From: Bradyrhizobium sp. LMTR 3
GTDB lineage: Bacteria; Pseudomonadota; Alphaproteobacteria; Rhizobiales; Xanthobacteraceae
Direction of reading: 5' to 3'
Assembly: GCF_001693485.1 (NCBI RefSeq)
Contig: NZ_MAXC01000007.1
Span: forward strand, 62,001 to 126,000
DNA length: 64,000 nt
Part shown: piece by piece, positions 45,988 to 55,603 of the stretch
How positions within the stretch are numbered: position 1 is the stretch's first letter
Layout: each line of letters opens with the position of its first letter
Made by a program: the position numbers and the translations under genes
Notes under the pieces: model-generated
The model's database searches: none
Seen by the model: the letters and a program-made list of their open reading frames with translations, nothing else
Told to the model about the DNA's origin: nothing

Positions 45988-48543
45988 CGCCGGCTGGAAC
46001 AGCAACACTGCAGCAAGCGTGATGACAAACGACAGCGCCAGCAATTTACCCATGCTGGCGGTGCCGGGATGACTGGATAGCCACAAGCTTCCGAAAGCGG
46101 TCGCAGTCGTCAGCGCCGAGAAAAAAATCGCGCGTGTCAGGCTCGACTGCAGCAGATTATTTCTGCCCTCGCGCCAGGCCACGACGTAATAGATCTTGAA
46201 GGCGACGCCGACCCCGAGCAGCAGCGGCAATGCTACGATGTTGGCGAAGTTGAGCGGCAGTTCGATCAGCACGCAGAGCTCCAGCGTCACCGCGCCGGCC
46301 ACCAATAGCGGCACCATCGTCATCAGCACGTCGGTGACGCGCCGTAGCGTCAGCCACAACAACAGGCTGATCACCACCAGCGCCCAGATGCCGGCGTGAA
46401 TGAACGCCTTCACAATGGTGTCGCCGGATTTGAGGATCGACACCGGTCCGCCGATCGCGTTCGGCTCGGCAGCCAGCACCGCATCGGCAAAGCGGCGTAA
46501 ATTGTCGTTGTCGTTGGGATCGCCTTTCGGCAGCGCCTCGACGCGGATCAGCCCGTCCTTGGACTTCCAGCTATTCAACAGTTCCGGCGGCAGCGTCTTC
46601 AGCGTCACCGGCCCGGCTTGCATGGTGTTCCTGAGCTGGTCGAACACGATCTTGAGCGGGGCGACGAAGATGTCCTGGGCCTTGTCGCGCGTCGCCTGGT
46701 CGCTTCCGGCAAGCTTGGACAACGCATCCGCCAGCCTTCGCGAGGCAACCGCGCCCGGCCCCTTGCCGTCGCCCGCGGCCCTGCGCAAGCTGTCGACCGA
46801 ACTCTTCAGCGCCTCTACATTCTCCTCATCGGTGGGCGCCGCGTCGACCGAGTCGGGATTGAGCGCGGGGCCGACGACCTTCGCTGCCTTTCCGATCAAC
46901 TGGAGCTTGGCTGGCTGGTCTTCGGGCACGAAGCTGTCGATCGACATCACGCGAAGAACTTCCGGCAACTTCTCCAGCCGCGCCTCGATCTTCTTCGCTT
47001 CGGCTTCGGAATTGGTCAGCACGTTGATGGCGTTGGCGCCGGTGTTGGGATCCTTGCGCAGGTCGAGGAAGGTCGCGATCGATTCGGCCTTCGGATTGCG
47101 CAGGTTGATCGGGTTGAAGTCGAACTTCATGAAGTAGAGCAGCGGCAGGCCCGCCACCACGAGCAGCAGCGTTCCGGCGACGATGATGACGCGGTGCCGT
47201 TCGAGGAACTCGTCGACCGGCGCCAGAAACGCGTAACCGACAGGCTCGCTTTCTCCGGGCGGGTGAAGCAGCTTCAGCAGGGCTGGCAGCACCGTGATGC
47301 TCGAGATGAACGCGATCAGCATGCCGGCGCCGGCAATCTTGCCGAGTTCGGAAATGCCCTTGTAGTCGGTGGGCAGGAAACAAAGAAAGCCGGCAGCGGT
47401 CGCCATCGCGGCAAGCGACAGCGGCACCGACGAACGTCGGGCCGCGCTCTCCAGCGCCAGGGCCAGATCTTCGTTCTTGAAACGCTCGGAACGGTAGCGG
47501 ACGCTGAATTGAATGCCGAAATCGACGCCGAGACCGACGAACAGCACGGCAAAGGCGATCGACAGCAAGTTCAGCGATCCCACCATCATCAGGCCGACCG
47601 CGGTCGTCAGCGCCAGGCCGATGAACAGGTTCACGAACACCGCGAAAATGATCTTCGCGGAGTGCAGCGCCATCCAGAGAATGACGAGGACGATAAGCAC
47701 CGTTGCGACGCCGTTGACGATCGCGCCATCCTGCACGGTCGAATATTCCTCGTTGGCGATCGGAACCGGGCCGGTCAGCCGGACGCGGGCGCTGTACTCG
47801 CCCGCGAAATTGAGGTCGGTCGCGGCCTGTCGGATCGCGTCGGTCGCGTCCCTGCCGGGTTCGAGCGCATTGTAATCGAGCTTCGGCTTGAATTCGATGA
47901 AGGCGCGGCGGTCGGCATCGATCAAAGGCTTGTCGCTGACGAGTTCGCGCCAGGAGAACGTCGCCGTCCCCTTGCTCAGGATATCCTCGACCGTCTGGCT
48001 GATCAGGTTGAAGGGGCGCTCGGTATTGTCGAGCTTGACCTGCCCGCGCTTGACGCCGGCAAGTCCGGTTTCCAGCGCGCCGGTCAGGCCGCGGATCGAA
48101 GGATCGCCGGCCATGATCTCGATCAGGGGCGCTGCGGCTTCGAGCTGGCCGGCGACCTTGCCGACTTCTTCCACCGGCAGGAACAACAGCCCGTTCTTTT
48201 CGAAGAACTCGCCGGAACCCAGCGGCTGCACCGATTCGAAATGTTTGGTGTCGCCGGACAGCTTCGTGGCCAGCGCCTTGGAAGCCGCACTGGCGAGTTC
48301 CGGGGTCGGCGCCTCGACGACAGCCAGAATCAGCTTTTCACGGTCGAAGGCGTGCTCGAACTGGTTGTCGCGTTTGCGCCAATCGAGATCGGGCGAAATC
48401 AGCGTATTGATGTCGGTGTTGATGGCGAAATGCCGGGCGGCATAGTAGGCGCCCCCGACCGCCAGAAGCAGGGAGACGATGACGACGAGAGTGGCAAACC
48501 GCGTACAGGCTCTGACAACGGCGACAACAATACTGGTCAGCAC
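45955..48543 (-). CDS. hpnN: HpnN, RND-type hopanoid transporter
   Basis: Inner-membrane exporter (862 residues) that moves hopanoids to the outer membrane. The layout is one N-terminal helix (about 17-37), a periplasmic domain, five helices with the RND motif GLGVDFGIQFSVRYRSER, a second periplasmic domain and a final group of helices ending VLLFQPALMGKP. Length is normal for HpnN. It is divergent from ispH and lies beside hpnO. Confidence 0.92.
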   Translation of the reverse strand: MLTSIVVAVVRACTRFATLVVIVSLLLAVGGAYYAARHFAINTDINTLISPDLDWRKRDNQFEHAFDREKLILAVVEAPTPELASAASKALATKLSGDTKHFESVQPLGSGEFFEKNGLLFLPVEEVGKVAGQLEAAAPLIEIMAGDPSIRGLTGALETGLAGVKRGQVKLDNTERPFNLISQTVEDILSKGTATFSWRELVSDKPLIDADRRAFIEFKPKLDYNALEPGRDATDAIRQAATDLNFAGEYSARVRLTGPVPIANEEYSTVQDGAIVNGVATVLIVLVILWMALHSAKIIFAVFVNLFIGLALTTAVGLMMVGSLNLLSIAFAVLFVGLGVDFGIQFSVRYRSERFKNEDLALALESAARRSSVPLSLAAMATAAGFLCFLPTDYKGISELGKIAGAGMLIAFISSITVLPALLKLLHPPGESEPVGYAFLAPVDEFLERHRVIIVAGTLLLVVAGLPLLYFMKFDFNPINLRNPKAESIATFLDLRKDPNTGANAINVLTNSEAEAKKIEARLEKLPEVLRVMSIDSFVPEDQPAKLQLIGKAAKVVGPALNPDSVDAAPTDEENVEALKSSVDSLRRAAGDGKGPGAVASRRLADALSKLAGSDQATRDKAQDIFVAPLKIVFDQLRNTMQAGPVTLKTLPPELLNSWKSKDGLIRVEALPKGDPNDNDNLRRFADAVLAAEPNAIGGPVSILKSGDTIVKAFIHAGIWALVVISLLLWLTLRRVTDVLMTMVPLLVAGAVTLELCVLIELPLNFANIVALPLLLGVGVAFKIYYVVAWREGRNNLLQSSLTRAIFFSALTTATAFGSLWLSSHPGTASMGKLLALSFVITLAAVLLFQPALMGKPRDVGQ

Positions 48544-48994
48544 TTCGTTTCTTTCTAAATCTAAAGGAGAGAGCTGGGCGAAAACGCCCCGCTGTCTAGC
48601 GGAGTTCCCGCAGCCGATCTAATGTTGTTTTGGTTACTTCCCCGAGGGTTCAAGCGAAGTCGCCACAACAGACCGGAACGGGCGTTCGGGCGCCGGTATA
48701 GCCGGTCCGGGTGGGCGATAAAGTGACGAACCGGTGAGGAACAATCGGCCACTCAAGTGCGTTTGTCGGTATCTAGATACCCAACAATCAGTAACCATTG
48801 CGCGATCCACCTTTTCCATCCGCACAATTTTTGACACATAGTCCTGCGCTTCCATGTGCCTAGTATGGGGATTACCTATGGGAACCGGCCATGGTGCGGA
48901 TATTGCAAATATCCGGAGTGTGATCGGCTGCACGGAGGCCTTCGGGTGAATTTGCGAATTCGGTACTTGGTGCAACTTGCGTAATGGACATCCC
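48544..48994. promoter_or_regulatory. Divergent hpnN-ispH control region with a 14-bp palindrome at 48768-48781
   Basis: 451 bp with no gene. It contains the perfect palindrome GGTATCTAGATACC (48768-48781), a likely protein-binding site placed about 225 bp from both starts. Nothing else in the region looks like a gene or repeat. Confidence 0.5.
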
Positions 48995-49921
48995 ATGGAA
49001 GTGTATCTAGCGCAGCCCCGCGGATTTTGTGCGGGCGTCGTGCGTGCCATCGAAATCGTTGAGCGTGCGCTCGAGAAATACGGCCCGCCGGTCTATGTCC
49101 GGCACGAGATCGTGCACAACAAATACGTGGTCGAGAGCCTGAAGGCCAAGGGCGCGATCTTCGTCGAGGACCTGTCGGAAGTGCCGCCGCTTGCGGTGAC
49201 CGTGTTCAGCGCCCATGGCGTGGCCCGCAGCGTCGAGGAAGAGGCCGCCGCCCGCGGTCTTCCGGTCCTCAATGCCACCTGCCCGCTGGTCACCAAGGTC
49301 CATAATCAGGGTAAACGGTATATGTCCAAGGGCCGCACCCTGGTCCTGATCGGCCATGCCGGCCATCCCGAGGTCGAGGGCACCATGGGCCAGGTTCCGG
49401 GCCCGGTTCTCCTGGTCCAGAACGTCGACGACGTGGCGGCCCTGCCGCTGCCGACCGATGCCCCGGTGGCCTATATCACCCAGACCACCCTCAGCGTGGA
49501 CGACACAAAGGACATAATTGCCGCCCTTCAGGCCAAATTTACAGATATTCAAGGCCCCGACATCCGGGATATCTGCTATGCGACACAGAACCGCCAATCT
49601 GCGGTAAGGGACCTGAGTAAGCTGGTCGACGTCATCTTGGTGGTGGGGGCCGCCAATAGTTCCAACTCAAACAGGCTACGCGAAATCGGCACCGAGGTCG
49701 GCGTCGCGAGTTATCTCATTGCTGACGGGAGCGAGCTGAACCCTGATTGGCTGAAGGATGCAAAGGCTGTCGGCATTACGGCGGGCGCATCGGCGCCCGA
49801 AGTTTTGGTCGACGACGTGATCGAGGCTTTGAGGCGTATCGGACCCGTCACGGTCTCGGTGCTGCCCGGCCGGGAGGAAAACATCGAGTTCCGGCTTCCG
49901 GCCGAACTGACTGCGGGTTGA
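48995..49921 (+). CDS. ispH: 4-hydroxy-3-methylbut-2-enyl diphosphate reductase
   Basis: Last enzyme of the MEP pathway, making IPP and DMAPP, the precursors of squalene. The 308-residue protein has the three iron-sulfur cysteines in [22 protein letters not shown] and [10 protein letters not shown], the catalytic [11 protein letters not shown]lu, and AHGVARS. ATG 48995 fits the family N-terminus [15 protein letters not shown]. It is followed by hpnH 41 bp downstream, so a co-transcribed ispH-hpnH pair is likely. Confidence 0.97.
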   Translation: MEVYLAQPRGFCAGVVRAIEIVERALEKYGPPVYVRHEIVHNKYVVESLKAKGAIFVEDLSEVPPLAVTVFSAHGVARSVEEEAAARGLPVLNATCPLVTKVHNQGKRYMSKGRTLVLIGHAGHPEVEGTMGQVPGPVLLVQNVDDVAALPLPTDAPVAYITQTTLSVDDTKDIIAALQAKFTDIQGPDIRDICYATQNRQSAVRDLSKLVDVILVVGAANSSNSNRLREIGTEVGVASYLIADGSELNPDWLKDAKAVGITAGASAPEVLVDDVIEALRRIGPVTVSVLPGREENIEFRLPAELTAG

Positions 49922-49962
49922 TCCACTTCAAGATTTACAGGTCCAGAAAGAAAATCTCCAAA

Positions 49963-51123
49963 ATGGCAATACCGTTCTTCAAGGAAATGCGTATCGGCGG
50001 CTATCTGATGAAGCAAAAGCTGCTTGGCCGAAAGCGCTATCCGCTCGTACTGATGCTGGAGCCGTTGTTCCGCTGCAACCTCGCCTGCGTAGGCTGCGGC
50101 AAGATCGACTACCCCGACGCGATCCTCAACCGCCGCATGACTGCGCAGGAATGCTGGGATGCGGCCGACGAATGCGGCGCGCCGATGGTGGCAATCCCCG
50201 GCGGCGAGCCGCTGATCCACAAGGAGATCGGCGAGATCGTGCGCGGCCTCGTGGCGCGCAAGAAGTTCGTCTCGCTCTGCACCAACGCACTGCTTCTGGA
50301 AAAGAAGCTCGATCTGTTCGAGCCCTCGCCGTACTTGTTCTTCTCGGTGCATCTCGACGGCCTCAAGGACCACCACGACAAGGCGGTATCCCAGAAGGGC
50401 GTGTTCGACCGCGCGGTTTCCGCCATCAAGGCCGCGAAAGCGCGAGGCTTCACTGTCAACGTCAACGCGACCATCTTCGACGGCCATGCCGCCGAGGACA
50501 TCGCGAAGTTCCTGGACTTCACCACCGAACTCGGTGTCGGCGTCTCGATGTCGCCGGGCTACGCCTATGAGCGCGCCCCGGACCAGGAGCACTTCCTCAA
50601 CCGCACCAAGACCAAAAAACTGTTCCGCGACGTCTTTGCGCTCGGCAAGGGCAAGAAGTGGAATTTTATGCATTCCGGCCTGTTCCTCGACTTCCTGGCC
50701 GGCAACCAGTCCTACGAATGCACGCCCTGGGGCATGCCGGCGCGCAACATCTTCGGCTGGCAGAAGCCCTGCTATCTGCTTGGCGAAGGCTATACCAAGA
50801 CTTTCAAGGAGCTGATGGAGACCACGGACTGGGATTCCTACGGCACCGGCCGTTACGAGAAGTGCGCCGACTGCATGGCGCATTGCGGCTACGAGCCGAC
50901 CGCGGCCAACGCGGCGTTCGCCAACCCGCTCAAGGCGATGTGGGTCGCGCTGCGGGGCGTCCGCACCTCGGGTCCGATGGCGCCCGAGATCGACCTCTCC
51001 AACCAGCGCCCGGCGCAGTACATCTTCTCCGAACAGGTTCAGAAGAAGCTGTCGGAAATCCGCCGCGACGAGGCGGCTACCGCCGCCGCCAAGCAACAGG
51101 CGAAGGCCCCCACCGCCGCCTGA
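49963..51123 (+). CDS. hpnH: HpnH, radical-SAM adenosyl-hopane synthase
   Basis: Adds an adenosyl group to diploptene, the first step of hopanoid side-chain building. The 386-residue protein has the radical-SAM cluster motif Cys-x3-Cys-x2-Cys in CNLACVGC (about 41-48), SAM-contact AIPGGEPLIH, and the C-terminal Cys motif CADCMAHCGYEP. ATG 49963 is chosen at the family start MAIPFFKEMRIGG. A terminator follows 20 bp after the stop. Its SAM need links it to metK and ahcY elsewhere in the window. Confidence 0.96.
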   Translation: MAIPFFKEMRIGGYLMKQKLLGRKRYPLVLMLEPLFRCNLACVGCGKIDYPDAILNRRMTAQECWDAADECGAPMVAIPGGEPLIHKEIGEIVRGLVARKKFVSLCTNALLLEKKLDLFEPSPYLFFSVHLDGLKDHHDKAVSQKGVFDRAVSAIKAAKARGFTVNVNATIFDGHAAEDIAKFLDFTTELGVGVSMSPGYAYERAPDQEHFLNRTKTKKLFRDVFALGKGKKWNFMHSGLFLDFLAGNQSYECTPWGMPARNIFGWQKPCYLLGEGYTKTFKELMETTDWDSYGTGRYEKCADCMAHCGYEPTAANAAFANPLKAMWVALRGVRTSGPMAPEIDLSNQRPAQYIFSEQVQKKLSEIRRDEAATAAAKQQAKAPTAA

Positions 51124-51143
51124 GCGGAACGAAGCAAAGATTT

Positions 51144-51177
51144 GGGGCCCCGGTACAGGTGAACCGGGGCCTTTTTT
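51144..51177 (+). terminator. Rho-independent terminator of ispH-hpnH
   Basis: GGCCCCGGT and its near-reverse complement ACCGGGGCC form a stable stem with loop ACAGGTGA, followed by TTTTTT. It lies about 20 bp after hpnH. Confidence 0.92.
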
Positions 51178-51227
51178 GCGTTCGCGAACCTTCAGGGGAG
51201 CACTGCGGGTTTCGTCCGTCGCGGGGC

Positions 51228-52142
51228 CTAACGGGATCGCGATCCGGATAGCTCCGATTCCTCCCGACGAGTCCGCAGCAGATTCTCGATCTCTGCCGCG
51301 CGCAGCGAACTGAGCGTGCCACGCTCGATCCCGAGCGGGACATTCCGGAGTGCCAGTTCGCGGTACAATGCGCCCGAGGAAGGAAACCGCTCGTCCAACG
51401 CTTCGAGGTGCTTGAGGATCGTTCCGACATCGCCACGCGCCACGCACCCGCCCATGCCGTTCGCCAAACCGCCGTCCCGAACGGCCGCGACCGTCCCACG
51501 CAGCAGCGGCATCATGGCACGCAGCGCGTCGGCCTCACTGGCGCCAAAACTCTTCCAGAGGTCGACCCCTTCCTTGAGCAGAGCAATCAGGAACGGACCG
51601 ACATAGTAAGCCGAGGCGTGATAAAGCGCCCGAACGCCGGGCGGCAGCGCCAGCGGTTCGCAACCGATGCTGGTCGCGAGCATTTCCAGTTCGCGCCTGA
51701 AATCGGGTTCTGCCTCGATGCCGACGGTGCATCCGCGCAGCCCCTTGAGCGCGACGTCGGGATTTGCAAACATCTGCATCGGATGAAATCCGCCGGTAAC
51801 GGCCCCAGCGGATTTCGCGTGATCCAACGCTGTCAGTTCGGTCGCTCCGCTGCAATGGACGACGCGGTGACGCGTCTCCCAGCGCAGATCGCGGCACACC
51901 GGCAGGATCGCGTCGTCGCTCACCGCCAGGAAGACCATATCGCAATTGTCCACGACCTGCTGCGCATGCGTCATCGGCCGCGCTGACGGTACGCGGAATC
52001 CCAAGCGCCGTGCCGCATCGAGGCCGCGGTTGTGGAATGCGGTGACGCGGAGGCCCGCGCGGTCAAACGCCGGCGCTAGCGTTTGCGCCACACGACCGGC
52101 GCCGATGAAGCCTATTCTCAACGCCGCGAGCGCCGCACTCAT
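51228..52142 (-). CDS. DUF2520/Rossmann-like NAD-binding protein
   Basis: Predicted oxidoreductase-like protein of 304 residues: NAD-binding GFIGAGRVAQTLAPAF at the N-terminus, FLAVSDDAILPVC, and a C-terminal helical domain (ALYHASAYYVGPFLIALLKEG) with the DUF2520 pattern. It is related to ketopantoate-reductase-like proteins, but no enzyme activity can be given. Its ATG overlaps the aldolase stop (ATGA), so it is the last gene of the four-gene module. Confidence 0.82.
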   Translation of the reverse strand: MSAALAALRIGFIGAGRVAQTLAPAFDRAGLRVTAFHNRGLDAARRLGFRVPSARPMTHAQQVVDNCDMVFLAVSDDAILPVCRDLRWETRHRVVHCSGATELTALDHAKSAGAVTGGFHPMQMFANPDVALKGLRGCTVGIEAEPDFRRELEMLATSIGCEPLALPPGVRALYHASAYYVGPFLIALLKEGVDLWKSFGASEADALRAMMPLLRGTVAAVRDGGLANGMGGCVARGDVGTILKHLEALDERFPSSGALYRELALRNVPLGIERGTLSSLRAAEIENLLRTRREESELSGSRSR

Positions 52143-52984
52143 TGCGCATAGCTCCCGTCGATGCGGTCGAGCCTTCGCAGCAGCGCCGGCCATTCCAGCA
52201 GGCCGTAGCCGGCTTGCAGATTTTTTTGCGCAGCTTCATTCAACGTCGGATTGGTATCACGCTCATTTTCCAGCGTGATCTCGGTGCCCGCGAAGCAGGT
52301 CACGGTGTTGTTGATCGCCGGTTCGGTCGGCGCGTGAAGCGGCTGGCCGCAGCCGAGCGCGTCGACCTGTATCCGGCAAGCCTGCTCCAGCCAATAGATG
52401 GCATTGAACGCCTGCGGAATCGTATTGCCGCAGACCAGCAGGCCATGGTTGCGCAGAACCAATACGTTGTTTCGGCCGAGATCGGCGACAACCCGGTCGC
52501 ATTCGTTCCGATCGATCGCCGGTCCCTCGAAGTCGTGGTAGCCGATCCGCCCGTGAAACCGCATCGCAGTCTGGGACAGCGGAAGCAACCCTCCGGCAAG
52601 CGCGCTGACGGCCGTGCCTGCCCGGGTGTGGGTATGGAGAACGCACTTCACGTCGGGCCGGGCCCGGTGAATCGGGGCATGCAGGTAGAAACCTGCCACG
52701 TTGACACTGTAGCCATGATCGGGCTGCAGCAAGGTCCGGCCCTCAATATCGATCTTGACGAGACTCGATGCGGTGATTTCCTCGTACAGCATCCCATACG
52801 GATTGATCAGGTACTGGTCGTCATGCCCCGGCACCTGCGCACTGATGTGATTGTAGATCAGGTCGGTCATTCCGTAGAGCGCCACCAGTCGATAGCACGC
52901 CGCGAGATCAACCCGGGTCGCCCACTCCGCCTCGCCCACAGCGGCCCGGATGTCGTTGACGGAGCGAATTTCGGTTTGACGCAT
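52139..52984 (-). CDS. Class II aldolase/adducin-family protein
   Basis: Zinc-dependent aldolase-fold protein of 281 residues. His ligands are visible in CVLHTHTRAGTAV and again in the LRNHGLLVCG segment, and INPYGMLYEEIT and NHISAQVPG fit the family. It would cleave or isomerise a phosphorylated or short-chain sugar-like aldol; the substrate is unknown. Third gene of the module, with a 26-bp gap from the dehydrogenase. Confidence 0.88.
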   Translation of the reverse strand: MRQTEIRSVNDIRAAVGEAEWATRVDLAACYRLVALYGMTDLIYNHISAQVPGHDDQYLINPYGMLYEEITASSLVKIDIEGRTLLQPDHGYSVNVAGFYLHAPIHRARPDVKCVLHTHTRAGTAVSALAGGLLPLSQTAMRFHGRIGYHDFEGPAIDRNECDRVVADLGRNNVLVLRNHGLLVCGNTIPQAFNAIYWLEQACRIQVDALGCGQPLHAPTEPAINNTVTCFAGTEITLENERDTNPTLNEAAQKNLQAGYGLLEWPALLRRLDRIDGSYAQ

Positions 52985-53010
52985 ATTACTCGCCGCAACC
53001 GCGGCCCCCT

Positions 53011-54699
53011 CTAGTGGCGGATGACCGCGGCACGCTCCACGATCCGACCAAGGCCTTCCGACGATGGAAGCGCACCGAATACATGCACCCCATCCATGCC
53101 CAGCCGTGATTTCACGAACAGATCGGCGGCATCTGCATCGCCATGCTGCAGCATCTCGGCAGCCTGCAACGCATGCGCCATGCGCGTGACCAGGGCCCTC
53201 GCATGCCCGTCATCCGGATATTGCGCACGCAATCGATCGGCCAGATCTTCCGTGCTGTTGTCATAAATCCGGTTGAGGCCCCTGCTCGCCCGCAATTCGT
53301 CGACAAAGGCGTCCCGACAACCGGTATCCCGCTGTATGGCTCGCAGAACGTCCATGCACATCATGTTCGAGGTGCCTTCCCAGATCGAATTCAGCGGCGC
53401 CTCGCGGTAAAGGCGCGCCATCGCATTCTCCATGATGAAGCCGTTGCCGCCATGCACCTGCAGGCACTCGTAGCTGAACGACGGCGCGCGTTGACAATTC
53501 CAGAACTTCACCACGGGCGTCGCGACACGCGCCAGGAGCCGATCGTGTTCGCTGGCCTGCAGGCCGTCGGTTGCACGCGCGACCCGGAATGCGCCGAGCA
53601 TCGCCGCCTCGCTCTCGAGAGCGAGGTCGGCTAGCACATTGCGTTGCATGGGGAGCTCGGACATCGGCCTGCCGAACGCAGTTCGCGTTTGCGCGTGGCT
53701 CAACGCCAGGCTCAAGGCCTGCCGCATCAGTCCGGCGGAGCCTACCGCGAAATCCAGCCTGGTCAGATGAGCATGCGAAAGGATTTCCCTGATGCCGCGT
53801 CCTTCTTCGCCGACAAGGATCGACCACGTGTCGTGGTACTCGATCTCGCATGAAGCGTTCGAGCGGTTGCCACACTTGTCCTTCAAGCGCAAAATGAAGA
53901 AGCGGTTGGCGCTGCCATCGGGCAGCAGGCGCGGCACGAACAGACAGCTTACGCCGGATTCGGTTCGCGCCAGTGTGTAGAACCCGTCAGCTACCGGCAC
54001 TGAAAAAAACCACTTGTGGCCAGTGATCGAATAGATTTCGCCATGGGCGCCGCGTTCGACGAAACGTGCGGTCGTCTGGGTTTCACGCAGATCGGAGCCG
54101 CCCTGCTTCTCAGTCATCGCATAGCCGATGACGGCCGCACGCTTGGCGTCGATGGGGAGGCGCCGCGGATCATAGTCCGCCACCAGCGTTCGCTCCCGCC
54201 ACGTCGCAAATTGCGGCTTGCCGGAAAATCCGGCGATTGCGGCGTAAGCCATCCCGGTCGGGCAACCGACGCCGTTCTCGATCTGATTCCAGAGATAGCT
54301 CAGCGCCGCGCGCGCGAAATGTCCGTTTGGTTCGCTCGTCGACCACGCCAGGCTATGGACCTCGCTCTGGAACGCCAGCGCCATCAATTGATGCCAGGCC
54401 GGATGAAACTCGACCCAATCATTCCGGTTGCCGTACCGGTCATGGGTCAGCAGCTTCGGTTGGTGTTCGTTGGCTAGTCGCGCAGCCTCCTGCACGGTTT
54501 CGCAGCCGGCGTGAGCTCCGAGTGCAGAAAGCTTGTCCTTCGTCCACGGCGCAATCTTCGCGACCAGTCCGCTTAACGCCCGATCGCCGTCGAATGCGTT
54601 GAAACCGAGGGGTGGCCGCGCTTGATTGCGGACTTCGTGGGTGGCAAACGGGCTCGCCTGCGCTTCCGCGATGGCAACCGGCTGGGCAAGCGCATTCAT
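53011..54699 (-). CDS. AidB-like acyl-CoA dehydrogenase
   Basis: Flavoprotein of 562 residues of the AidB subgroup, longer than ordinary acyl-CoA dehydrogenases. Visible motifs are YAMTEKQGGSDLRETQT (FAD and substrate contact), SITGHKWFFSVPVADGF, and YECLQVHGGNGFIMENAMARLYREAPL with the IWEGTSNMM dehydrogenase ending. In E. coli AidB is tied to alkylation damage; here the context is a TetR-regulated catabolic-like module. ATG 54699 overlaps the TetR stop. Confidence 0.88.
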   Translation of the reverse strand: MNALAQPVAIAEAQASPFATHEVRNQARPPLGFNAFDGDRALSGLVAKIAPWTKDKLSALGAHAGCETVQEAARLANEHQPKLLTHDRYGNRNDWVEFHPAWHQLMALAFQSEVHSLAWSTSEPNGHFARAALSYLWNQIENGVGCPTGMAYAAIAGFSGKPQFATWRERTLVADYDPRRLPIDAKRAAVIGYAMTEKQGGSDLRETQTTARFVERGAHGEIYSITGHKWFFSVPVADGFYTLARTESGVSCLFVPRLLPDGSANRFFILRLKDKCGNRSNASCEIEYHDTWSILVGEEGRGIREILSHAHLTRLDFAVGSAGLMRQALSLALSHAQTRTAFGRPMSELPMQRNVLADLALESEAAMLGAFRVARATDGLQASEHDRLLARVATPVVKFWNCQRAPSFSYECLQVHGGNGFIMENAMARLYREAPLNSIWEGTSNMMCMDVLRAIQRDTGCRDAFVDELRASRGLNRIYDNSTEDLADRLRAQYPDDGHARALVTRMAHALQAAEMLQHGDADAADLFVKSRLGMDGVHVFGALPSSEGLGRIVERAAVIRH

Positions 54700-55340
54700 G
54701 CGGAAGCTTTCGATACGAGTTTCAATTCGGGCGTGGCGCGCTGAAACAGCATGCGCGCGGAAAGCCCCGCGATCTCTTGTGCGATCACCCTTGCCGCTTC
54801 GGAATCGGGCGCCGCTTCCGGCGCCAGAGGACCGACCAGGGCCTCCATGAAAGCGCCGGTCACGCACGATGCAGCGACGTTCGCATCGATCTGAATGAAT
54901 TCGCCGCTCGCGATGCCACGCCGAACAAGCCGGGCGACTTGATCGGCCAGGGCCGCCCGGTATTTCAGGCGCGCCGCATCGATCTCCGGTTCGCACGGTT
55001 CGGCGATCAGCGCGTAGGCCAGACGGCGGCCGCGCATTGCCCGGATCGCAAAGGTGTAAATCGCGTCCACCAAACACTGGGACGCAGACCCTTCGGCCTC
55101 GGCGATCGCGGCGACCACGGCCACCTCGCGCTCGGAAACCAGCCCAAGCACTTGCGCGTACAGGTCCGCCTTCGAATCGAAATAGCGGTACACGCTGCCC
55201 GTCGCCACTCCCGCCCGTGCGGCGATGAGGGCGATCTGGGCATCCTTCCACCCGCTCAGCGCCACGGCGTCCCGTGCGGCATCCAGAATCCGCGCTTTGG
55301 TTTCAATGAGTTGATTGAGGCGGACAGCGGCGATTGCCAT
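54696..55340 (-). CDS. TetR/AcrR-family transcriptional regulator
   Basis: Repressor of 214 residues with an N-terminal helix-turn-helix (IAARAGVATGSVYRYFDSKADLY, about 36-58) and a ligand-binding C-terminal domain with the length usual for the family. Its stop overlaps the dehydrogenase start (ATGA), so the regulator is the first gene of its operon. Inverted repeats just upstream probably form its operator. An acyl-CoA or aldehyde-like ligand is a reasonable guess given its neighbours. Confidence 0.88.
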   Translation of the reverse strand: MAIAAVRLNQLIETKARILDAARDAVALSGWKDAQIALIAARAGVATGSVYRYFDSKADLYAQVLGLVSEREVAVVAAIAEAEGSASQCLVDAIYTFAIRAMRGRRLAYALIAEPCEPEIDAARLKYRAALADQVARLVRRGIASGEFIQIDANVAASCVTGAFMEALVGPLAPEAAPDSEAARVIAQEIAGLSARMLFQRATPELKLVSKASA

Positions 55341-55341
55341 A

Positions 55342-55380
55342 ATGAACCTTAATTCATGAATAGAGGATCATTATTCATTC
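55342..55380 (-). promoter_or_regulatory. Likely TetR operator upstream of the regulator gene
   Basis: Several overlapping inverted repeats: ATGAA-N6-TTCAT (55342-55357), ATTCATGAAT (55352-55361) and GAATA-N9-TATTC (55358-55376), within 40 bp of the TetR start. The AT-rich setting suits a promoter overlapped by the operator. Confidence 0.6.
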
Positions 55381-55531
55381 TCAATTCAATGGCGGTTTTT
55401 GTCAAGCGCCGACCCGGCCCCGAGGTCAGCCTAACGGCGCCAGTCAGTTCGGCATGAGGGTTACCCGATTGTACAGGCCGTGCGTCGTTCGGCGGCGTGC
55501 ACGCTTGATGTAGCGGATCCACCTAATTTTA

Positions 55532-55559
55532 GGGCCCCGGTTCGAGCGACCCGGAGCCC
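55532..55559 (-). terminator. Possible terminator of the hpn operon
   Basis: GGGCCCCGG and CCGGAGCCC form a stem with one mismatch around TTCGAGCGA. On the minus strand it is followed by TAAAATTAG, not a strong T run. It lies 45 bp past the hpnG stop. Confidence 0.35.
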
Positions 55560-55603
55560 TTTATCTGATTTGACGCCTTCTGAAGTCCAACACCCCGGGC
55601 GGA

